A DNA stretch of 64,000 nt from Bryobacterales bacterium (lineage in GTDB: Bacteria > Acidobacteriota > Terriglobia > Bryobacterales > Bryobacteraceae), in contig JADLDI010000047.1 in assembly GCA_020846745.1 (NCBI GenBank), positions 1 through 64,000 of the forward strand, in the 5' to 3' direction. Positions within the stretch are counted from its first letter, which is position 1. Each line of letters starts with the position of its first letter. A program made the translations under genes and the position numbers. Below the pieces are notes generated by a model that saw only the letters and a program-made list of their open reading frames with translations, did not search any database and had not been told where the DNA came from. Of this stretch, positions 15,875-25,143 are shown piece after piece.

Positions 15875-17992
15875 TCAGACAGCGGCCGAGCGGTTGCGGT
15901 GAAGGGAAGGATCGACGGCCTGGGCCATGGCCTGCGTATCCAAAGGCACGCCGAGGAACCGCTCGATTTCCTCCGCTGCTTCGAGCGGCCGCTCTACAAC
16001 GTCCGAGTAGTGGAGGTACAAAACGGAGAAATTCTCCTGCCGACGCAGCCACAGATCCAGCTTTTCCAATTGTGCCTGATAAGAAGCCATCAATTGTTCG
16101 TCGGTGAGCCGGTCGCCTTCTTTCCGGCGCCGGAGCATGGCTTTTTGCGATGCGACCACCTCATCGAGATTGCGCCTGATGAAGATTACCTTGTATTTGT
16201 AATCGACCGGCAACTGATAGAGGAATATATAAATGACTTTGACGGCCTTGTTGCCGGCGCCACGCAGCCAGGATGCGTCTTTGTCGAGCCGCTTAACGGC
16301 CTCGAACTCGAAGTATCCGAGCGGGTTGTCTTCGTCAGCTTGTCTGAAACCGTCGGTCAAGGCTGGTAGGCCGCCCTGTTCGAGCATGCGCATTGTCATG
16401 GACGTTCCCGAGCGGGGCAGGCCCGAAACGACGGTAATGAAGTCCGTATGTGTAACTGTCATGTGCCTCTTTCTCAGCCGCGGAAGCTCTGGCGGCGGCT
16501 CGAGCGCGCTTTCGGGCGCTGCCGATTCGGGCGCTGCCGCCGCTTCGGCTGTTAAGCCGCGCCGCTCCCACAATTCCGCCTGAATGGATGTTACGCGTGC
16601 TCTCGTCAGTCTATAACGGAGCATCGCAATGCCCGCGGCGCACAGCAGCGCAGCGGGTACGACGCTGTACACTAGACCGATGCGCTCGACCGTTGCCGGC
16701 GACTGCGCGCCGCCGGGCGCGAGCCGGATGAAAAGGTCGAGCAGGACACCGGCCAGCATGATGGCAAGGCCGGTAGCGGTCTGATGGCTGAACGACAGCA
16801 TGCCGAACAGCACACCTTCACGGCGTTTTCCGGTAGTAAGTTCGATTTCGTCTGCCACGTCGGCAAGCATCGACGGCGACAGGAACCAACCGACCGAGGA
16901 AAACAGTCCGGCCAGCGCATTGCCCAACAACACCCACCGCGCATCGCCGGTCCCAAGCGGGCGTCCTTTGCCTAGAAGCACAATGACCGATCCGATAAGG
17001 GCCGCGGTAGCGATTGTCGAAAAGGCGTATAACTTGTGTTTTTCAAAGCGGCCAGACACCTTGAGCCAGAACAACATCGCCACCAGTCCGGAGCAAAAGT
17101 ACGCGCTTTGAGCGCCGCTTAAAACCGCACTGCCGTCCGCCTCGACATAGTATTTGAGATAGTGAATCATCAGGGAGCTGTTCACAGCGAGGGCCATTAC
17201 CGCTAGCGATGAAGCGATAACCACCAAGCGAAACGAAGGTTGCCGGAGACACTCCCATGCTCCGCGGAAGAACAGGGCGGGCGCCTGCCGCTCAGTGGCG
17301 GGCGGAGTGCCGATCAGCCGGCGCCGGAGAGGCGCGACGCTCCACAAAGCTATGGCGGCCGCAGCCGTCATGACCAGCCCGAAACTGAACCCCATGGCGC
17401 TGTACCCGGCGGGATTGAGCTTGGGATCGACGCCAGGCGTTTTCTCGGGAAAGAAGACGACGAAGGACAGAGAGGCGGTGAGCAGGGTGCCCAAGCCGCC
17501 GATGATGGTTCGAATGCCGGTGATCGAGTTGCGCTCGGAATAGTCCTCGGTAAGGTTAACTCCCACCGCGCAATAAGGGATGGTGAACAAGGAGGTTGCC
17601 GAACGGACGACGAAGCTGGCCACGGCCAGCCACAACAGCAGCAAGACGGGCGGAAGGGCCGCCGGGGGACTGAAGAACGCCCAAAAACCCATGCCCATGG
17701 TGAAAGCGCCAGTCACCATGAAGGTGAACCGCCGCGCAGCATGGGTGCCATCGGTTATGTAGCCGATACAGGGATCGATAATGGCGTCCCAGAGGATTGT
17801 CAGAAAGCCGACAGCACCGATCCATCGTCCCGGCAAATGAAGCACGGTGGTCGCGAAGAACAGGCTGTAGAGGCCGAAGATCACGAGCTTCATTGAGTTG
17901 ACGATTTCGCCGGCCGCGTAGGCCAGCTTTACGCCAAGGCCGACGCGCGGTTGTCGTGCTGGCCGATGCTGGCTTTCACTGACGGCTTGCAT
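15875..17992 (-). CDS. MFS_2/GPH-type transporter fused to a sulfotransferase
   Basis: A 705-residue fusion. Residues about 15-470 form a 12-helix transporter of the glycoside-pentoside-hexuronide/MFS_2 type (GVKLAYAAGEIVNSM, then FLTILWDAIIDPCIGYITD). Residues about 512-705 are a PAPS-dependent sulfotransferase: the 5'-phosphosulfate loop SGLPRSGTSM and the 3'-phosphate strand IFIRRNLDEVVASQ. The start at 17992 is chosen because GAAAGGAGG lies 9 nt upstream; an in-frame ATG at 18118 would run into the preceding gene and has no such signal. A second AAGAGG sits just before an in-frame ATG at 16462, exactly at the domain junction, so a free sulfotransferase could also be made. Suggests that export of the lipid or glycolipid and sulfation are linked (inferred). 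Confidence 0.85.
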   Translation of the reverse strand: MQAVSESQHRPARQPRVGLGVKLAYAAGEIVNSMKLVIFGLYSLFFATTVLHLPGRWIGAVGFLTILWDAIIDPCIGYITDGTHAARRFTFMVTGAFTMGMGFWAFFSPPAALPPVLLLLWLAVASFVVRSATSLFTIPYCAVGVNLTEDYSERNSITGIRTIIGGLGTLLTASLSFVVFFPEKTPGVDPKLNPAGYSAMGFSFGLVMTAAAAIALWSVAPLRRRLIGTPPATERQAPALFFRGAWECLRQPSFRLVVIASSLAVMALAVNSSLMIHYLKYYVEADGSAVLSGAQSAYFCSGLVAMLFWLKVSGRFEKHKLYAFSTIATAALIGSVIVLLGKGRPLGTGDARWVLLGNALAGLFSSVGWFLSPSMLADVADEIELTTGKRREGVLFGMLSFSHQTATGLAIMLAGVLLDLFIRLAPGGAQSPATVERIGLVYSVVPAALLCAAGIAMLRYRLTRARVTSIQAELWERRGLTAEAAAAPESAAPESALEPPPELPRLRKRHMTVTHTDFITVVSGLPRSGTSMTMRMLEQGGLPALTDGFRQADEDNPLGYFEFEAVKRLDKDASWLRGAGNKAVKVIYIFLYQLPVDYKYKVIFIRRNLDEVVASQKAMLRRRKEGDRLTDEQLMASYQAQLEKLDLWLRRQENFSVLYLHYSDVVERPLEAAEEIERFLGVPLDTQAMAQAVDPSLHRNRSAAV

Positions 17993-18017
17993 GCTGCACG
18001 GCCTCCTTTCCGAGACG

Positions 18018-18857
18018 TCAGGCCCGCCGCCAGAAAGCGCCCGCCCAGTCGATCTGCTCGATTGGTTCGGTGATTCCATGCTCTTGCCGGTACTCCGTAA
18101 CCGCTTTGCGAGCACCACTGTGCGTATAGTAATCGTCGATTATACAGAAGCCGCCCGGCGAGAGCTTCGGGTACATTGCCCGGAGCGCATCGATGGTGGA
18201 CTCATACATGTCGCCATCGAGGCGCAGCAGTGCGAGGCGTTCAATGGGTGCATGCGGCAGCGTGTCGCAGAACCAGCCGGGCAGAAACTTGACCTGTTCG
18301 TCGAGCAGCCCATAGCGATCGAAGTTCGCCTGTACTTGCTCGAGCGAGACGGCCAGTGTGCTGCCAAACGACCACAGCTTGCCCAATTCGTCGTCGCGCC
18401 ACACGCCCGGCGTCGGCTTGGGCAGCCCCTGAAACGAGTCCGCCGCCCATACATGCCGGTTCGTGACACCGTAGGCTTTCAGTACGCCGCGCATAAAAAT
18501 AGACGCGCCGCCACGCCAAACGCCGGCTTCAAGCAGGTCGCCGGGCACACCGTCGCGGAGAATGCGCTCGATGCAGCGCTGAATGTTGTCGAGCCTTTTC
18601 AGACCGATCATGGTTTCCGCGTCAGCGGGCCAGTCGCGGCCTTCCGCACGGCCATTGGCGCCGCCCTTCTCGTACTTGACGACTGTCCAACCGCGAGCCC
18701 GAAGGAATCCCTGAAAAGGAAGGAACCACCATCTGACCAGGCCGAAAAAGGGCTCGGCCGCGGAATAGGTCTCAGTCGAAATCGTGCGAGTCAGCGATTT
18801 CTTGAGCAGGTCAAGGTACGGTTCGACCAAGGTTGTGCTAGTCGCAGCTGGCTGCAT
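18018..18857 (-). CDS. TylF/MycF-family O-methyltransferase
   Basis: A 279-residue enzyme of the macrocin O-methyltransferase family, which methylates sugar hydroxyls of natural products using SAM and a metal ion. Recognisable blocks are ETMIGLKRLDNIQ, the SAM motif DLLEAGVWRGGASIFM, ADSFQGLPKP, LLRLDGDMYESTIDAL and the metal-binding GGFCIIDDYY with the paired Asp residues. The family length (about 250-280) fits. Its start overlaps the end of the preceding glycosyltransferase by 20 bp and it is 25 bp from the transporter-sulfotransferase start, so it is within the operon. Most likely methylates one of the sugars added by the glycosyltransferases. Confidence 0.88.
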   Translation of the reverse strand: MQPAATSTTLVEPYLDLLKKSLTRTISTETYSAAEPFFGLVRWWFLPFQGFLRARGWTVVKYEKGGANGRAEGRDWPADAETMIGLKRLDNIQRCIERILRDGVPGDLLEAGVWRGGASIFMRGVLKAYGVTNRHVWAADSFQGLPKPTPGVWRDDELGKLWSFGSTLAVSLEQVQANFDRYGLLDEQVKFLPGWFCDTLPHAPIERLALLRLDGDMYESTIDALRAMYPKLSPGGFCIIDDYYTHSGARKAVTEYRQEHGITEPIEQIDWAGAFWRRA

Positions 18858-20124
18858 GCTCCACCTTCTGTTTGAAATGATTTTGAAACCTGTCGACAGC
18901 GCAGGCTACGCCGTTTTCCGCGCGGATGCGCTCGCCGATGGCAGCGGCGCGTTGCTTCATTGCCGGAGCGGCACGAAGCGCGGCTGCCAAACGATCGGCC
19001 TCGAGATTCTTGCGTAGGATCGGGCTCGGACCTACACCCAATTCGAACACCCGCTTGCCCCAGAAGAATTGATCGAGGAAGAACGGAATCACTACGGTTG
19101 GAACACCTGCGCGCAAACTGGCCGCCGTGGTGCCTGCCCCGCCATGATGAACGGCGGCGGCAACGCGCGGAAAGAGCCAGTCGAAAGGAACCCATTCAAT
19201 GGGAAAGACCGTGGACGGAAGCTCTGACGCGTGCAAGCCGCCCCAGCCTTTGAGCACGATCCCACGGTGTCCCGTGTCAGCCAGGGCGCGCAGTACGATG
19301 CGCGCGAGTTCCGCCGGCTCACGATTGGTCATGCTGCCGAAACCTCCGATGTAAACCGGCGGAGGACCTGAGTCGAGGAAGCCGGTCAGTTCGGGTGGGG
19401 GTGTCCAGTCGGCTCGCCGGTCGAGGAACCAGTAACCGGTGACGTGAATCCAGTCGCCCCAGTCGGGCGCCGGGGGCGAGACCGACGGGCTGTATGCGTA
19501 CAACAACAACTGGCGCTCGGTATCCAGATTGCCGAAGGGCTCCCGCCACGGAGTGTCCGTGATTCCGAGCACTTCGCGACAAGCCCCCGCTACCCACGGC
19601 CGCGCCACCGTCCAGAGCAGTTGGCGCTGAATATCGTAGGTGGCGAGGTTGAAGCGGCCGCCCAAGCTGAAGCCGCGAGGAAGAGATTGGACGGGATAGG
19701 CGCGCGTGGGCGAGACAGGGAAATAGAACGCGCGAACGAGCGGGATGTCCAACTTTCGCGCGATCATGTGGCCGAACAGATAAGGGAGGATCGAGACCAC
19801 AACTACATCCGCGTCGGAGCAGGCTTCCCAGCAGTCGCTAAGCCGCCGGCGCATCAGCGGAGCATCTACCTCATTGAAGGTTCGCCACCACTTCATTGCG
19901 CTGCGGCCGTTGTCGTGCAAATCGCGCAAGCGGCGGTTGTCTTCCATCTGCCGCGGGTCGCCGGCGACGGGAGCGAAGTCAAGCTGCTGCCCGCGAATCA
20001 GCGTTTCGAAACTAGGATGCGTGATGACGCGAACGTGATGGCCCGCACTGCGCAATGCCGCTCCAAATGCAGCGTAGGGGCGCACGTCGCCTTCAGAGCC
20101 GATGGTGATTATCCGGACACGCAT
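18838..20124 (-). CDS. GT1-family glycosyltransferase
   Basis: A 428-residue GT-B enzyme of the UGT/MGT group. It starts VRIITIGSEGDVRPYAAFGAAL and has the donor-site block HHGGAGTTAASLRAG followed by VVIPFFLDQFFWGKRV. The acceptor half differs from that of the neighbours (RRRLSDCWEACSDADVVVV, FSLGGRFNLATYDIQ), which suggests a different acceptor or position. It overlaps the glycosyltransferase before it by 16 bp and the TylF methyltransferase after it by 20 bp. Expected role: sugar addition in the stepwise glycosylation of the lipid product. Donor sugar not predictable. Confidence 0.88.
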   Translation of the reverse strand: MRVRIITIGSEGDVRPYAAFGAALRSAGHHVRVITHPSFETLIRGQQLDFAPVAGDPRQMEDNRRLRDLHDNGRSAMKWWRTFNEVDAPLMRRRLSDCWEACSDADVVVVSILPYLFGHMIARKLDIPLVRAFYFPVSPTRAYPVQSLPRGFSLGGRFNLATYDIQRQLLWTVARPWVAGACREVLGITDTPWREPFGNLDTERQLLLYAYSPSVSPPAPDWGDWIHVTGYWFLDRRADWTPPPELTGFLDSGPPPVYIGGFGSMTNREPAELARIVLRALADTGHRGIVLKGWGGLHASELPSTVFPIEWVPFDWLFPRVAAAVHHGGAGTTAASLRAGVPTVVIPFFLDQFFWGKRVFELGVGPSPILRKNLEADRLAAALRAAPAMKQRAAAIGERIRAENGVACAVDRFQNHFKQKVEHAASCD

Positions 20125-21419
20125 ATGGCTCGCTTGCCGCCCTTTAAGCTATCTCCCAGGAGATGCGTTTGAATAATATCGACGGCCCGAGTGACGCCGC
20201 TCTCCGCGCGAATTCGATTGCCAAGATCCGCTGCGCGCTCCCGAATTCCCTTATCCGCCGTCGCGCCGATTGCACTGCTCAGGTTGTCTTCGGTCAACTT
20301 CCGCGCGGGGATCGGGGGCGGACCGGCACCGAGGGCGTACACACGGCCGGCCCAGAAAGGCTGGTCGGCAAACACGGGAACGACTACGGAGGGTAAGCCA
20401 GCACGTAAAGCCGCTCCCGTCACTCCGGCGCCACCGTGGTGGACAGCCGCCGACATTCGAGGGAAGAGCCATCCGTGCGGCACCGAGTCGACACTAAGAA
20501 CCGCGCCGCTCAATCTTCCGGTGTGCAGTCCGCTGGCGCCGGCCACGACAACAGCGCGCCGGTTGCCACGCGCGACGGCGCGGACTACCATGTCAGTCGC
20601 TTGCGCGGGATTTGGAAATGGGGTGCTCCCGAAGCCGATGAACACCGGGGGTTCACCTGACTCGAGAAACTCCGAGAGGCCGGCGGGCGGAGCCCAACCG
20701 GGCGGTTCCTCGAGAAACCAGTAGCCGGTGACATGGATCCAGTCGGGCCAATCGGGTTTGCGGACCGCGACAGCAGGGCTGTGGCCGCACAACATGAGCC
20801 GGCGCCGCCGTCCGGTAGCGCCGACGGGATGCAACAAAGTCAGCGGCGGCAAATCGAGAACCTCTCGTCGCGCCGCATTGATTCCGGACCGGATCATCGT
20901 CCACATCAGCAGATTGAAGACGACGTGGACCGACGCCTCGGCATTCTGCCGCAAAAGAACGCCGGGCCCGGTGTTGCCGTCCCAGTCGTAGTTTGTAAAC
21001 AGTGCGGGCGGTGCAAGCTGGGCCTCGATCAACGGAACTCCCAACTTCTCAGCGACGTGTTCGCCCATCAGCATGCCCATGGGCGAACTGACGATTGCCT
21101 GCGGATTCGGCCGGCCTCGCCAGTAGTCGCTCATCCCTTCATTGAGCAGGGGACCCGCGACACGGATGAAGCCCCGCAGAAATCCGCCGGCTTTGGCGCG
21201 TCTCCGGACCCAATCTCGTCCATGGGCCGAGCCCGCAATTTCCTGGGGGCTCGGCCCGACGGCGAGATGTTCCAGACGGTGATCGCGAACAAGATCCTCA
21301 AACCCGCCAAGAGTTACGATGCGCACACGAAATCCGGCCGTCTGCAAGCCCAGGCCGAGCGCGATATAGGGTTGAACGTCCCCACGGGAGCCGATGGCCA
21401 GGATATCGATGCGCATCAT
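20109..21419 (-). CDS. GT1-family glycosyltransferase (paralogue of the 3556-4851 enzyme)
   Basis: A 436-residue enzyme starting MMRIDILAIGSRGDVQPYIALG. The frame is open to 21614, but the ATG pair at 21419/21416 gives the family N-terminus and avoids overlapping the preceding gene. The donor block HHGGAGVTGAALRAGLPSVV and the following VPVFADQPFWAGRV are almost word for word those of the enzyme at 3556-4851, and the acceptor halves also align (GFLRGFIRVAG, SPMGMLMGEHVAEKLGVPL). The pair therefore looks like a recent duplication split between two operons. It probably adds a similar sugar to a different position, or extends the same chain. Confidence 0.88.
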   Translation of the reverse strand: MMRIDILAIGSRGDVQPYIALGLGLQTAGFRVRIVTLGGFEDLVRDHRLEHLAVGPSPQEIAGSAHGRDWVRRRAKAGGFLRGFIRVAGPLLNEGMSDYWRGRPNPQAIVSSPMGMLMGEHVAEKLGVPLIEAQLAPPALFTNYDWDGNTGPGVLLRQNAEASVHVVFNLLMWTMIRSGINAARREVLDLPPLTLLHPVGATGRRRRLMLCGHSPAVAVRKPDWPDWIHVTGYWFLEEPPGWAPPAGLSEFLESGEPPVFIGFGSTPFPNPAQATDMVVRAVARGNRRAVVVAGASGLHTGRLSGAVLSVDSVPHGWLFPRMSAAVHHGGAGVTGAALRAGLPSVVVPVFADQPFWAGRVYALGAGPPPIPARKLTEDNLSSAIGATADKGIRERAADLGNRIRAESGVTRAVDIIQTHLLGDSLKGGKRAICVSG

Positions 21420-21436
21420 TTTTGGACACCGCTTCA

Positions 21437-23605
21437 CTAAGGGGCAGAGGCGCAAAACTCGTTGGTTTGTATCAGCGTTGGGAACCGGGCGTAGAGCTGC
21501 AGCCGCCGAACCATTTTGCTCAGCAGGACCTCCGCATCGATCACCTCGGGGAGCAGAAGGTAGCGGGAAGTCGTCCTCGGATTCAGCGTCGTCACAGCCG
21601 CGGCAAACTGACACGCGGCCGCTTGTGTTTTGGCGGTCGCCACGATCTGGCGAACGGTGTTGCCCTGCGTGTCCGGGGTACGGAAGCGCTGCCGCTGCTT
21701 CCAGAGATCCACTTCCTGCACAAGCTGAGCGAATGTTACAGGGGGAAGCAGCAGCGGGAACGTCATCAGGTTTGACGGATCGGAAAGCGCGCCGGTTGAA
21801 CCTTGCCCGACTACGTAGTACATGTATCGGCGCCCGGTGAGGACCGTGAGGTCGTTAAAAACCAAGTCGGTCGTGGTTCCGATCTGGGAGTAGGGCCCCA
21901 CGTAAGTGTCGGGAACCTTGCTGCCGATGGGAGCGCCAATACCGCCGTAACTGACTTCATCGCGAATCGCGATGGGGAGGATTTCGGCGCGAAAGATCCG
22001 GTAGGAAACGGCCTTGTGCCCGGCGTTCCACGACAGCAATGCGGAGCCGGTTTTCGTTTGCTCGATTTCGAGCCGGACCGGCCAATCGACGGCGGGAGAA
22101 GGGCCCTTGTTGGCGCGGAAAATCTGGGTTCCGTAGTAGTCGTTGGCTGTGCCGACGAAGAGGCCATAAGACGTAGACGCCATGGTTCGGATGCCGTAAT
22201 CGAACTTGCCGCCAAACGGATCGGATGGAGTGGCAAAGCCGTTCGTCGTGACGGCGCTGTAGTACCAGTCGTCCGGAGTGCGATAGAGATGAGCTCCCAT
22301 ATTATGCTGCAGCAAGGGACCAAAAACGGGATCGTTGCGCGAGCCCGTGGTGGCGTTGTAGGTGCCAGTGTACATGTAGTTATACGGATCGCTCATCTGC
22401 CAGGCATGGTCATTGAGCGTGTGGCCGAAGCCGGCGTCGAGATTGCTGATCGGGTACTTCCAGCGACTGGCAAGGCCATCGAAACGGGGCGATCCGACGA
22501 CTAAGTCCCAGGTGTCGTCCGGGTTGATCCGGATGATCTCGGTCTGGGTCGCCGTACCGACGTACAGGCGATTGTTGAATACATGCATGCTCACGACGGA
22601 CTTGGCGGGCCTGACGGTCAGGAATGCACCCGGCGGGATGACGGTGGTTAAGGCGTACGGCGCCGGCCCTTCGGCTCGCGTTTTGAACACCGCGTACCCG
22701 TTTTGCGGGTCGAAGCCACCGATGTAAAGCCAGCCGTTATAAGGCTGAATCTCGTAGAACAGCTGTCCTGTGGCACTTGCCTGAAACCACGCGTTGTTGC
22801 CCAAGGCTGGATTCGCCGAAGCGATCAGCGTGCCTTGCCCAAACACCGGGCCAGAGAGAACGAACAGCTTCCCGTTGAACGACGCCGGGGACCGGAAGCT
22901 GGAATGGTCGTCATTGAACGGCAGGTCCTCTAGAAACGTTCCCGGCGTTTGCAGGAGCGGTGTCCAAGTTACGCCGTCAGTGGAGCGGAGAATGCGCGGA
23001 GGCGGCAGTTTATTGCGATCCCACAGAATGGTGCTGTTGACACCGAAGGCATACAGAGCTTCCGTCCCGCTGGGCTCTTTGTGGGCCGCGAAACCTCGGA
23101 ATGCGATCTCATAAGGAAGCTTCTTTCCGAGACGAGGCGGAGCAGGCGGACCATGTCCGGGGTTGTCAATGGTGGCCGGGGACTGAAAGACCCGTTGCCA
23201 CAGGTTGGTAGTTGGAGACCAGCGCCAAATCTCGGCTTGCAGGGACAAGTCGGCCGGATCCGGCGCGCACGAGAGGTCAGGGTCAAGCGGTGGATACGGC
23301 AGGAATGTGTCTGCGAGGCTCTTGCCGAAGGTGGAGACGAGGAGCAGGTAGAAGCCATACATGCTGCCGCACAACGATTGGCGTGTCGTACCAACGTACA
23401 AATTGCCTTTCCACCAGATCATCGACTGTGCCCAACTGTTGTTGCGATCGCCGAAGCCATGCGGAGCGACCCGGGTAAAGTTCTCCGCCCTGAGGGCAAA
23501 GCCCTCGATGGCCTGAGCGCGTGCGTCCGCACTGCCAAGCGTGAAGTATGCGATTGCGGCCAGGACCGCAACCAGGAATGGACGAGTTAATAAGTTCGCG
23601 GACAT
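21437..23605 (-). CDS. Secreted propeller-like protein with a fibronectin-III-like C-terminal part
   Basis: A 722-residue protein with a signal peptide (PFLVAVLAAIAYFTLGSADARAQ). The start at 23605 lies 2 nt after the preceding glycosyltransferase stop; the longer frame start at 23665 would overlap that gene. Residues about 35-500 contain repeating strand patterns with Trp/Tyr-Gly turns (IWWKGNLYVGTTRQS, NGKLFVLSG, NGWLYIGGFD, NRLYVGTAT, YGLFVGTAND), as in kelch-like propellers. Residues about 510-620 look like a fibronectin-III domain (GSALLSWNAGHKAVSYRIFRAE). The last 100 residues are helical. It is an exported, non-enzymatic-looking protein placed in the middle of a glycosyltransferase series. 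A role in moving or anchoring the product outside the membrane is possible; its function is unknown. Confidence 0.7.
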   Translation of the reverse strand: MSANLLTRPFLVAVLAAIAYFTLGSADARAQAIEGFALRAENFTRVAPHGFGDRNNSWAQSMIWWKGNLYVGTTRQSLCGSMYGFYLLLVSTFGKSLADTFLPYPPLDPDLSCAPDPADLSLQAEIWRWSPTTNLWQRVFQSPATIDNPGHGPPAPPRLGKKLPYEIAFRGFAAHKEPSGTEALYAFGVNSTILWDRNKLPPPRILRSTDGVTWTPLLQTPGTFLEDLPFNDDHSSFRSPASFNGKLFVLSGPVFGQGTLIASANPALGNNAWFQASATGQLFYEIQPYNGWLYIGGFDPQNGYAVFKTRAEGPAPYALTTVIPPGAFLTVRPAKSVVSMHVFNNRLYVGTATQTEIIRINPDDTWDLVVGSPRFDGLASRWKYPISNLDAGFGHTLNDHAWQMSDPYNYMYTGTYNATTGSRNDPVFGPLLQHNMGAHLYRTPDDWYYSAVTTNGFATPSDPFGGKFDYGIRTMASTSYGLFVGTANDYYGTQIFRANKGPSPAVDWPVRLEIEQTKTGSALLSWNAGHKAVSYRIFRAEILPIAIRDEVSYGGIGAPIGSKVPDTYVGPYSQIGTTTDLVFNDLTVLTGRRYMYYVVGQGSTGALSDPSNLMTFPLLLPPVTFAQLVQEVDLWKQRQRFRTPDTQGNTVRQIVATAKTQAAACQFAAAVTTLNPRTTSRYLLLPEVIDAEVLLSKMVRRLQLYARFPTLIQTNEFCASAP

Positions 23606-23607
23606 AG

Positions 23608-24984
23608 TTATCTCTTGGTGCTGAGTTGGTTTTCGGACATCTTCGGACTTCCCATATCGGGCCAAACACCGACGCCGGCGTTGGATGGCGATCGGTTTGC
23701 CAATCCTTCCAGAAGTTCGGCGGCCCGCGGGGGCCCCTGCGCCTGCCGGAATCGCAAGGCTATGCGGTGGGCATTCTCGCGAAACGAGGGCTCTTCAATG
23801 AGCCGCATGACCGCTGCGCGCACGCGTTTGGGCGTACAGGTCCGTGGAGCGATCCGGAGCCCCGCTCCGGCCTCCACCACCCGCTGAGCGTTATCGCTCT
23901 TGTCCCAAAAGGTTGGAACAACGAGCAGGGGCACACTCGCCTGAAGCGAGGCAAGCACTGTGGCCGCACCGCCGGTGGTAACAAGCGCGGCGCATTTCGG
24001 TAGAAACTCTTCGTGGCTCAGCCACTGTGCAATTCGGACGTTTGCCGGAAGCGGTTCGAGCCCGAGCGCCGCCGGATCGCGATTTTGACCTGTCGTCAGT
24101 ATCACTTCCGCATTTACGTCCGAAAGCGCTCGGGCGACGGCCCGCAACAGGAACGGCTTTTGATATTGTGCGGTCCCTTCGGTGGCATGTATCCAGGGCC
24201 GGCCGGGCCGAAGGTGATTCAGCCACTCCGGCGGCGCCACTCCAACGGACTTAGTCCAGACACAGGGACCGATGTAGTGAACGTTGTTTGGCTGGTCGCG
24301 GCGGTTGTAGTCGAGTTCCCGCACGCTTGGGATTAGATATAAGGGCAAACGTCCCGTGTGCTGGTTGACCGAACCCGCCATGGGGCCGAGACCGTAGCCG
24401 GCTCGAATCGCATTCACCCGACGGCGCATGCCTCGAGCGACCAGGTCAATTCCAAGCTGAGCGGCGCGTGCAAGCAAGCGGGTGCCGAGGGAACGGGGAG
24501 ACGGCAGCCCCGGACCCCAGGGCGGCGCATCGGGCCCCGGAATCATCGATCCGATCATTTGAGTCAACAGTGCCACGGGGACTCCGGTCAACTCCCAGAG
24601 AACGAGAATCGGCCCCCACAAAGCCGGATCGGTAATGAGTACGTTCGGGCGCCAGCGTTCCAGGATGGGCTGGAGATCAGAGACCTGCTCCGGGATCGAG
24701 CCGGCGAGCATGTCGCGATAGGCCGCCATTGCGACGGAAAGAGTCTGACGGGCCGGCTGAGTCGCAGGGACCTCGGCTTCGAGCGCATGGATGCGCTCGT
24801 ATCGCCGCTCGTCGACGCGCACAAAGGGGAATAGTCGAAAGCCTTCTCCTTCGACAACGGAACGCGCGGACTCATGCGTGTAGAAAGCGACTTCATGCCC
24901 TCGATTGCGGAGCGCAAGAGCCACACTGACCTGGGGATAGAGGTGCCCTACGAACGGCCAGCACGTGACAAGGAACCGAGCCAT
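23608..24984 (-). CDS. GT1-family glycosyltransferase (YjiC type)
   Basis: A 458-residue GT-B enzyme beginning MARFLVTCWPFVGHLYPQVSVALALRN. The donor half has TTGGAATVLASLQASVPLLVV followed by VPTFWDKSDNAQRVVEAGAGLRI. In place of the HHGG of the other group the pair before GG is TT, so a conserved phosphate-contacting His is absent; this is seen in some UGT/MGT members and does not by itself mean inactivity. It is closely related to the enzyme at 25144-26490 (same N-terminal block and DNAQRVVEAGAGLRI). First gene after the 159-bp gap in the operon. Expected role: sugar transfer to the lipid product. Confidence 0.87.
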   Translation of the reverse strand: MARFLVTCWPFVGHLYPQVSVALALRNRGHEVAFYTHESARSVVEGEGFRLFPFVRVDERRYERIHALEAEVPATQPARQTLSVAMAAYRDMLAGSIPEQVSDLQPILERWRPNVLITDPALWGPILVLWELTGVPVALLTQMIGSMIPGPDAPPWGPGLPSPRSLGTRLLARAAQLGIDLVARGMRRRVNAIRAGYGLGPMAGSVNQHTGRLPLYLIPSVRELDYNRRDQPNNVHYIGPCVWTKSVGVAPPEWLNHLRPGRPWIHATEGTAQYQKPFLLRAVARALSDVNAEVILTTGQNRDPAALGLEPLPANVRIAQWLSHEEFLPKCAALVTTGGAATVLASLQASVPLLVVPTFWDKSDNAQRVVEAGAGLRIAPRTCTPKRVRAAVMRLIEEPSFRENAHRIALRFRQAQGPPRAAELLEGLANRSPSNAGVGVWPDMGSPKMSENQLSTKR

Positions 24985-25143
24985 TAAAGACGACCTCCGC
25001 AGTTGCAGCGAACTTGCCGGCTATGACAACTGTGCATGGGGCCGAAAAACCGCTTCGGACTGTCGACTGTGGGCATGTAAGCGACTGGCATAGTCTACAA
25101 GAAAAGCTCTCAACACGCAGTACTGAGACACACAGCTAGTAGT
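24985..25143. other. Longest internal gap of the main operon
   Basis: 159 bp between two related glycosyltransferase genes on the same strand. All other junctions from 45583 to 13507 are overlaps or gaps of at most about 25 bp. I see no clear terminator hairpin with a T-tract and no convincing -35/-10 pair, but if the operon has an internal promoter this is the obvious place for it. Confidence 0.4.

Noticed and set aside
13975-16107. A 710-codon plus-strand open frame
   Set aside because: It lies antisense to the SDR-FAD-oxidase gene, which has full domain signatures. The plus-strand translation has no motif and reflects high-GC codon structure.
17993-18118. Longer N-terminus for the transporter-sulfotransferase
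   Set aside because: It would overlap the TylF gene, whereas the ATG at 17992 has a near-perfect Shine-Dalgarno.
21420-21614. Longer N-terminus for the glycosyltransferase at 20109-21419
   Set aside because: It runs into the preceding propeller gene, and the GT1 fold begins at the MMRIDILAIGS start.
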